From assembly GCF_033439725.1 (NCBI RefSeq), contig NW_026944384.1, forward strand, positions 1,426,001-1,490,000: DNA of 64,000 nt, written 5' to 3'. Position numbers and translations under genes: made by a program. Shown here in pieces: positions 56,516 to 64,000 of this stretch (position 1 is its first letter; each line of letters starts with the position of its first letter). Source of the stretch: Neurospora tetraspora. Its lineage: Eukaryota; Ascomycota; Sordariomycetes; Sordariales; Sordariaceae. The notes below the pieces were generated by a model. It was given only the letters and a program-made list of their open reading frames with translations. It did not search any database and had not been told where the DNA came from.

Positions 56516-57697
56516 ATGCGTCGGACACTTCTCATGATGAGCAGCAACATTACCAACAACACTTCGAAACGGTGCTTTGCGCCGCTGAAAGAGCCCTTCA
56601 CCGCGGGCTCACAGCTGCGCAAGCTGGAGGGCGTGGTCTTTGATATGGATGGGACATTATGGTATGTTGTTCATCCATTCATCCACCATCACCAAGAGGA
56701 TGCTCATCCAGAGAGAGGCCCGAGATGCAAAGGCAGATTTGAAGCGAGCCTTTCAAGAACATATTACTACTACTCACCCACCTTATCTCATAATAACCTC
56801 ACTACATATTTCCGTCATGCTTCTCATCCCTCACCTACCTACCCACCTTCTTACTGCCTGCCTCCTCTCCTCTCACCTCATCAGCCCCAGCCAGTCCCCT
56901 CGAATTTCCTCCCCCCTCCCCCCTCCCTCCCCCCTTGACCACGCGACACAGATTACAACCAGCTAACTAACATCCCCTCTCCTCAAAGCGAACCCCAAAC
57001 CTACATGTTCACCCTCATGCGCCGCACCCTCTCCATCCCCAAAACCACTGACATCCTCGAACACATCTACTCCCTCCCCACCGCCTCCGCCCAGACGGCC
57101 GCCATGGAAAGTATTCGCGCCATCGAGCAGGAAGCCATGGCCTCCCAGGTCGCCCAACCGGGCCTTACTTCCTTAATGTCCTACTTGGACTCCCGCCAAA
57201 TCCGCAAGGGTATCTGCACCCGCAACTTCGACGCGCCCGTGAACAACCTCCTGCAAAAATTCTTGGCTGGGTCGGTCTTCCACCCGATTGTCACGCGCGA
57301 GTTCCGGCCGCCGAAACCGGATCCGGCGGGGATTTTGCATATTGCCAAGGCTTGGGGCTTGGTGAGACGGGCGGGGAAGGGGGAGGTGGGTGTTCCTACT
57401 GAGACAAAAGAGGAGGAGGAGCATGGGGATGCGAATTATGGGAATGGGAATGGGGAAGAAGGGAAAGAAGACCGGGACTTGAAAAAGACGGAGGAAGGGG
57501 AGTTGGTGGCGGATGCGAGTGGACTGATTATGGTGGGGGATAGTATTGATGATATGACGGCTGGACGGAGGGCGGGGGCCAAGACGGTCTTGTTGGTTAA
57601 TGATGTGAATAGGCATCTGGTGGATCATGAGCATACGGATTTGGTTATTGAGAGGTTGGATCAGTTGGTTGACGTTTTGGAGGAGGGCTTGTTGTAG
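56516..57697 (+). CDS. HAD-superfamily hydrolase (yeast YOR131C-like)
   Basis: Exons 56516-56661 and 56989-57697 give about 284 aa. The intron of 327 nt is long for this window and pyrimidine-rich in its second half; it has donor GTATGT, a GCTAAC branch motif and an AAG acceptor. HAD motif I is VFDMDGTLCEPQ, split by the intron, with nucleophile Asp43 and Asp45; the following YMFTLMR is typical of the YOR131C group. The motif II area is ICTRNFDAPV, the motif III Lys is in FRPPKPDP, and motif IV is GDSIDDMTAGRRAG near residues 232-245. All catalytic residues are present. An acidic insertion rich in E and K (about residues 180-210) lies before motif IV and looks disordered. It probably dephosphorylates a small metabolite; the substrate is unknown. 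The start is the first ATG; two more in-frame ATGs follow within ten codons. Confidence 0.88.
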
Positions 57698-58357
57698 GGA
57701 TGAACGGGGAGAATTGAGTTTCACTAGCGAGAACAAAGGTTGGGAGGAGGTGATGGATGATATCCAGACGAAACAAGACTTGTTGGTATTGTTTTGCTTG
57801 GATGTCTCTCAATAGATGACTTCTCGCGCCCATGATATACCCAGATACCCATCATAGACAGTACCCATTCTCCTGAACAAATGCAAAACGGACAAGAAAG
57901 ACATCTTCCTGAGAAACATCCGATTTTAGATACAAACTGGGAATCTCTCACACATACGCTTTCCCTTCAGATCAAGGACCATCAATACACCATCTCCCCC
58001 TTTCCTTGTACTCAGTCAACCCAATTCCCACTCATGGCCATAACCATAGCTGCCCATTTGGCCAAGACCCACGTTCTGCTCAACAATATGCCATTGTCGT
58101 ACCATTGAGGTGAGCCAGCACAGTCAAGGTAGACCCGCTGATTTTTTGAATGATTATCTCCACCAGATCGGTGGTCTTGAGGCGCGTGTATCAAAGACAT
58201 CAAACTCATTCTGGGATGGTCAACGTATGGGCAAAACAAAGGACGGTAAAGGGGCAAAGCACAGCTGCAAAAGAAAAGGGGATTTGAGTATTATGTATGC
58301 AAAGAAACACCCTCTCATACGAGTACGACAACTGATCCACCACAGGCAACGCTCATC
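57698..58357. other. Convergent 3' intergenic region
   Basis: Between the stop of the HAD gene (+) and the stop of mek-2 (-), about 660 bases. No gene is seen; 3' UTRs of both are expected here. Confidence 0.55.
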
Positions 58358-60049
58358 TCAAAATCGGCCGGTTGGAGGCTGCATTGCGGCTTGCCGGCGA
58401 CTTTCCCTCTGCAATTCCTCCGCCGTCAACTGTCTTCGCGGGAGCGGCGGCGGCATCGGCTGGCCCGGAGGCCCCGGTCGGATGGGTAGGGCGAAGCCCG
58501 ATCGGCTTGAGGACGAGGAACTAGTATACGAATGGCTGGTCGACATGGATGGCCGCTTTTCGGACGGAGGCGGAGGAGGAGCCTGCTGCGGGTACCTGGG
58601 CTGAGAGCCAGTCGTAGCTACTCGCGCTCCTAGTCCCGGATGTACAGACGGTCCACCTGTGCGGCCAGCGCTGTCTGTTCGGCTGCATGGCGGGGGTCGG
58701 GTTGGTACGCTGCTATGTTGGTCACGAGGCGACACCATGGTCCCCAGAATGGGAATCTCACCTGAAGTGGGTGTAGGTTCATCGCTGGACCTTAGATGTT
58801 CTTGCGTCGACGGAGAGAGTTGGGGTTGGAGATGAGACTTGCGGTTGTCCCGGTCCATCAAGCTGCAAGCCCACTCTCTCAGGTCGACTGGAGTTCTCTT
58901 CGCCGCTTGTACAAAGGGATCGCGGTCCTGAAGCTTGTATTAGTAACTCTATCGCCGCAGTAGAGTGGAAAGAACAACTTACAAAGAGCTCTTGAGGCGT
59001 CGGTCGCCTCTCAGGTTCCTTGTAAAGACACTTCTGGATCATGTCCTCAAGAATTTGTGGGAAAGCGTCGCTCTTGGGTAGCTTGGGTGCTGGCTCGTGA
59101 ACAATTTGTTGGAGAAGGTCGAGAATACCGGCGGGGGCATTTTCAGCATCATCCCCAAGCTGATCACTGGCGAACGGGAACTTGCCAATCGCCAATTCCA
59201 TGACAGTCAAGCCGAAACTCCACACATCAGACTTGACTGTGTACTTGTCGCCCTGAATTCTTTCGGGAGCCATGTAGGTGGATGTACCCACAAAGGTGTC
59301 GGCGACAGAGTTAACCAGCTCTCCGGAAACACCAAAATCGCAAAGCTTGATGTGGCCCTTGGAGTTGACGAGGATGTTGGAGGGCTTGATGTCTCTGTGC
59401 ATGATGTGGTGCTTGGAGTAGAGGTACGTGAGGCCGCCGAGTGTAGCTTCGGCAATCTTTCCGAGGACATCAACGCGAACTGGACCGAACACACGGGAGA
59501 TACGGTCGAGCGAGCTACATATCCAAGGTCAGTATCCATGCGCAAAGAGTCCTAGAGAGGCAACATACCCAACATCCATGTACTCCATGCACATAATTAC
59601 ATCGTTATGCTCGTTAAGGAAGGCGCCATAGAAGGTGACAATGTACTCGGAATGGCAGCCGTGCATGATCTGAAGCTCGCGGACGATACGCTTGCGCATC
59701 TCCTTCTTGGCCTCAACATGGATAACCTGCCCATGATTGTTAGCGGCAAAGCTGGGAAACCTTGGCCTATCCAACATACCTTGCGAGCCATAACTGTATT
59801 TGTCGGGATATGCCTGACTTTGCTGACTGTGCCTCCGTTTCCAGCTCCCAACTCTTTGATGAGCTCCAGATCGTCGGGCCTGAGATCCAGGTTGAACTCG
59901 ATGCCAATCTCTAGCTGGGCATTGTTGTCGTCGTCTTTATCCTTATAAAAGGTCTCGGCAGTCGGCGGGGGCTTGGGAGCGGCAGGAGCCAAGGCAAGAC
60001 CTTTGACGTTCTTGCGCTTCATGGAGCGCGGGGCAAATGGGTCGGCCAT
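58358..60049 (-). CDS. mek-2: Ste7-type MAP kinase kinase MEK-2
   Basis: Phosphorylates the Fus3/Kss1-type MAP kinase (MAK-2 in Neurospora) in the pathway for cell fusion, fruiting-body formation and hyphal growth. Exons are 60049-59780, 59726-59569, 59514-58983 and 58927-58358; introns are 53, 54 and 55 nt; 509 aa. The start is MADPFAPRSMKRKN, whose basic start is a probable MAPK docking site. Kinase landmarks: GAGNGGTVSKV (68-78), catalytic Lys90 in MARKV at the end of exon 1, HRDIKPSNILVN (Asp184), DFGVSGELV (202-210), activation-loop Ser212 and Thr216 in NSVADTFVGTSTYMAPERI, which separates it from Pbs2-type and Mkk1-type kinases. The C-terminal tail of about 170 residues is Pro/Ser-rich and disordered. 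The symbol rests on recognising the Neurospora protein family; the Ste7 class is clear from the activation loop. Confidence 0.95.
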
Positions 60050-62437
60050 GATGTCTGTTTAAGCGTAGTCGGGCACGCTTCTTCTGTTGCGGTTTTGTCT
60101 GGAGAGAGTCGTTTCTGTATTGGATGTCTTGAGAATAGCCAAGACAAGTCGAGGACTGATCGTGGTTATGGAAGCCCAATGCGATGCGATACGCCACTCG
60201 TACGGAGATGAGATGTGGATTCCGAGGTTGACAACCGTCAGGCCGGAATGTCAGTGTTGGGGATCGGGCTTCTGTTATTGTTGATGTCAATCCAAGGGCT
60301 GGGGGTAGAAGAAGCAGACGAGCGAAACTGTCGTAAAACCAGAAGCGATGTAAAAAGGGGGCCGAGGGTCTGCGGTTGGTTGGTGATGATAACCCTCTGA
60401 TGCCGTCGTCAGCTGAAGGAGAAGGAAGGACGGACAAGACTAGACGCTAGATCGCAAAGACAAATCGCTTTTGGCGGGGATATATTCGGAGAGGGGAAGT
60501 GTTAGCCCAGGCGGTGAAAAAAAACAGACAAGTCGAATGTAGGGTGGAAAGAGGTTGAAAGTGTACAGGCCGGTAGAGGGAGGTGGTAATAACGCTGGGT
60601 CCCGTCAGGTCTCGCCGTTAGGTTGTTCTGGTCACAGTCCCAAAGTGGGGTTGTGATGAGAGGATGGAAAGAGGAGGAGAGTGAGCACGGCCGGTGATAG
60701 TGCTTAGCACTGGCGCAGTGGTGTGTAGCGGTGCTCACCTAACGCCGTCACTGCAACCCACAACAGTCCAGTGCAGGGATCAACTGGAGGAGAACTAGGT
60801 CTCAGGGGACAAAGGAGGGGCGACCCAGAGGTTAGACACTCGTATTTCAATATAAACAAGACATGGCTTTCTCAGAACGCTGAGTGTTCTCTTCCTTTTT
60901 TTCAACTGTAGTCCGAACAATGGCGCCATCATGTCTGTGAGCACACCGTAGTGGGGGGTACCTGTCGCCGAAAGAGCACCCCCTGATACAGTGCGGACTT
61001 TGAAAGAGACCTGACGAAGCTATTCCCATGTAGCCATACTAGTAGGAGTATTGCCATCCTGAGCACAATCTATCTCCAGTAGGTCCTATGTAGCTCTTGT
61101 GATTCCCTTACACGGGATGGATAGGCTCCCTTGATATCGCATATGTCACTCACCAGCGAGATACAAAGAGCAACAACATGCCAATGACGGGACATATTTC
61201 AACTTAAAGCCCAACCGCAACACAGCAAGCACAGTGCACGCCAAGTTCGTACAACCCCAGAGCTCTCAAGAAGCGCGCCATGAGATGCCAAATAAAGCAA
61301 AACACTGCTGTGATTGGGCATGACCAGAACCAACAGTCGGCTGTTGTCCAGATGAAGCCAGGGATTCGCTCAAGATATGGTTGCCAAATGGTGGTTCTAA
61401 GCGCGGATGGCTGGGGATCATGGCCCCGAACATCTGAAACCAAAGATACTCGGCTCAGGTATATGAGCCATGCGGACCCCAGAGTCCAAGGACGGATGAG
61501 GTGTTCGTAGGCTGGCGTGATGGCTTCGCATGAAGATGCCCAGTGGGCTAACATCATAGCCAAAGCGCCCTTGGTATCTCCCCTCGTGGACGTGGATTAT
61601 GTTGTGTCCGTACGGCATCATATGCTCCGATATTCATGTTGTTACTCTCAACCATGAAACTTCCTCTTCCATATCCATCTCAGGACCGGTTGCGATGTTG
61701 TTTTTTGCACTCCTGACAGGTGAACTCCGGACTGCTTGGCTGTATCTAGGTATGAAGGTCCAAGACTGACATGACCCAGCTCACTCGGCGATGAGCTTCC
61801 AAACGTCTCCATTTCACATCAGGACATCTCAATGATAATGCGGTAAGACAATTAAGCGGCTCATCAAGCTAAAAGGGCTGTAGGTAAGTTGGTGATAAGC
61901 TTCTCGATGTTCGATGTTAATGATGTGCACGGGCCATGCCATGTGTTGAGTCGCCGTGAGAGTTTCCAAACAGCAGTGAAGTTCACAAAAGCCTGGGTCT
62001 TGGCGAGGCTGAACGCGCTGTGTGGCGCGTGGCGTAAAAAGTTGGAGCGTACACGTACAGGGGCGGGTGGCCGGGCCTGCTCCAAAAATTCGGGTCCATT
62101 GACGTGCGTGCACCACCGACGTGACCTGGCGGCAGGCGACCAGGAGCGAGCAGCACGCAGCACGGCAGCAGCCTTTCGGCCAGAGAGGTTCAGGGCAGTC
62201 ACGGTCAACTCAAACACCTCTCAACTGCAAATCACTTTCTTTTCCACCAAACCAGCTCGCTCTGCACCCAACTTTCTCCTGTATTCTTCTTTTCTTTTCC
62301 ATCGGCAGCTTAGCAGAGACTGTTGCTTCCATCGAAACGCGCTTCATTTCCAATTCCGACCCTCTTAGGCGGTCGAGAGTTGTCCGAAAACACACTTATT
62401 TACACACCAGTTTGCGCCACCCCAGCCAACCGCAACC
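60050..62437. other. Divergent region between mek-2 and SPT6
   Basis: About 2.4 kb holding the leader and promoter of mek-2 (from 60050 rightward) and the promoter of SPT6 (ending at 62437). No gene is supported. The sequence from about 62200 to 62437 is CA/TC-rich like a Neurospora 5' UTR. Confidence 0.5.
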
Positions 62438-64000
62438 ATGAGCAACAGCATGCGCGACTTGATTGACGGCGAGGCCGAGCTCGATGACGAGGAGGATGAT
62501 GAGTCCTTCGATGAGGAGGCCGGCGACCGCCCGAGAAGAAGACCCAACATTGATGATTCCAGCGAAGAGGAGGAAGACGACGAAGATGAGGAAGAGGCCA
62601 GAAAGGTACGCCGCCTCTGGTCCAATGCTGCAACATACCTCCAATCGACTGACACATCCATCACTTACAGATCCGCGAAGGTTTCATCGTAGACGAAGAT
62701 GAAGAGGACGAGGCTGAGGATTCCGACGCGCGCGAACGCCGTAGGAGAAAGAAGCGCCGCCGTGAGCGCGAAGAAGAGGAGCAGCTCGACGAAGAAGATC
62801 TCGACCTTATTGGCGAAGCAATTCCTGAGTGGGAGCGGAAGCCACAACCCCAGGTATGTGTTCTACCGTACCGGTGACATCATCCAGTCGGCTCACTTTT
62901 TCCAAGCAAACCAAGTTCAAGCGCCTGAAACGGGGTCATAGGGATGACCACCGCCCCACTGAACGTCGCGGTCTTGCCGAGATCTTCTCCGACGAGGACG
63001 AAGAGCACGATGATCGAGGCTACGGCCGTCCCAGCGGCCGCGCTCAAGCGGACGAGTTTGACGACTTCATCGAAGATGATTACCCCGAGGATGACGAAGA
63101 ACGCCGACACCGCGAAGAAGATGAGGAGGTCGCTCGTCCCAAGGATAGGGGCCTTAACATCGATACAACCGGGCTCGACAAGGATGCTCTTGATGACATG
63201 GATGCCATTTTCGGTAATGGTGAAGACTACGAATGGGCGTTGCAGCTGGAGGAAGAGCAGGAGCACGCGGAGCGAACAAAGGAAGATATCGAGTTGCAAG
63301 ATGTCTTCGAACCTTCGCAGCTCAAGGAGAAGCTTCTTACCGACGAGGATAACAGGATTCGGTTCAACGACGAGCCTGAGCGCTTCCAGCTCGATCGCAA
63401 GGCTTTCAAGAATCTCCAGATGACGTCTGACCAGTTCAAGGAGGAGGCTCGGTGGATCAGCAACCTGATGCTGCCAAGCAAGAATCTTTCCAGTGAGCTT
63501 CACGGCCCGTTCAACAAGGCCGTGGGCAAGGTCCTCGAATTCTTCGTTATCGACGGCGTCGAAGTTCCCTATGTTTTCCAGCACCGAAGAGACTACCTCA
63601 TCCACGCCAAGAAGATGCGCAACCCGAACCGCCGCGATGATCCCGACGCTCCCGAGTATACTGTTGACGCCGAGAAACTCCTCACCCAAGATGACCTGTG
63701 GAAGGTCCTGGATCTCGACATCAGGTTCCGGTCTTTCCTGGAGAAGCGTAACGCGTTAGAACAAACCTACGACAAGCTCAAGGAGAAGACCCGGGACGAT
63801 ATCCTTGAAGAGATGATACGCCAAGCCCAGTCCATTGAGGAGCTCCAGGATCTCCAAGATTACCTAAACTTTCAGTACTCGGCGGAGCTCAAGGACCTTG
63901 CTGCTAACGATAATAGCGCACAGCGTGAGATCAAGAGGGCCGGTGGCAGGACAGCTCAGTTTGAACGCATCCGGCGATCCAATGCCTACAAGTTTGTTCA
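62438..64000 (+). CDS. spt6: Transcription elongation factor SPT6, 5' part
   Basis: Histone chaperone that travels with RNA polymerase II and restores nucleosomes; nuclear. Exons are 62438-62605, 62671-62853 and 62907 to the window edge, where the frame is still open; introns are 65 and 53 nt. The start [20 protein letters not shown] sits in a good context. The first about 200 residues form the acidic N-terminal tail of the family, with basic [11 protein letters not shown] blocks, followed by the conserved [10 protein letters not shown] element at the start of exon 3. [15 protein letters not shown] and [12 protein letters not shown]-like [17 protein letters not shown] match the region that contacts Spn1/Iws1. 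Further on come the helix-turn-helix-like part and YqgF-like core start ([16 protein letters not shown]). The second intron could also use an acceptor 9 bases downstream, dropping QTK. Full length should be about 1400 aa; only about 480 are here. Confidence 0.94.

Noticed and set aside
1-64000. Dispersed 5S rRNA gene, rDNA or CRISPR array
   Set aside because: No 5S-like or rRNA-like sequence was recognised on either strand by eye, and CRISPR is not expected in a fungal nucleus; the regular repeats seen are coding.

Overview
The window looks like nuclear DNA of a filamentous ascomycete, very probably Neurospora or a close relative. Genes have few, short introns (about 50-70 nt) with GTAAGT-like donors, CTAAC/CTGAC branch motifs and YAG acceptors. 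Two AT-rich blocks (about 22.9-26.7 kb and 30.6-33.7 kb) are TpA-rich and almost without open frames, as expected of DNA hit by repeat-induced point mutation (RIP). A Ste7-type MAP kinase kinase matching Neurospora MEK-2 and other typical Sordariales proteins support this. The genus is an inference.

Layout, left to right: a multi-pass membrane protein of unknown function (0.57-1.9 kb, +); a secreted GH35 beta-galactosidase with three exons (3.2-6.4 kb, +); a three-finger C2H2 regulator (8.5-10.0 kb, -); a long F-box-like, RS-rich protein (13.1-16.5 kb, -); an Air1/Air2-like protein with five zinc knuckles and an RGG tail (19.3-21.6 kb, -). From 22.5 to 33.7 kb lies a repeat graveyard: an NF-X1 helicase fragment, two RIP islands, a lightly mutated unknown element whose four premature stops all fit CAA/CAG to TAA/TAG, a tRNA-like sequence just after it, and fragments of other genes.

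After that come an ORMDL sphingolipid regulator (35.2-36.0 kb, +); a secreted, extremely repetitive cell-wall-type protein with a possible GPI signal (39.4-42.7 kb, +); a SLN1-type hybrid histidine kinase (45.4-49.3 kb, +); an intergenic nest of tRNA-derived repeats in inverted orientation (50.4-51.7 kb); a BRE4-like membrane transporter (52.2-55.7 kb, -); a HAD phosphatase (56.5-57.7 kb, +); the MAPKK mek-2 (58.4-60.0 kb, -); and the 5' part of SPT6 (62.4 kb to the window end, +).

These are independent eukaryotic genes, not an operon. Functional links are loose: the histidine kinase (osmotic phosphorelay) and the MAPKK (mating/fusion cascade) both feed MAP kinase signalling; the repetitive surface protein, the beta-galactosidase and the ORM protein act at the cell surface, outside the cell or in the ER membrane. 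The least explained material is the RIP graveyard with its tRNA-like sequence, the tRNA-derived inverted repeats at 50.4-51.7 kb, and the repetitive surface-protein gene, whose 3' end is duplicated and followed by another tRNA-like fold.
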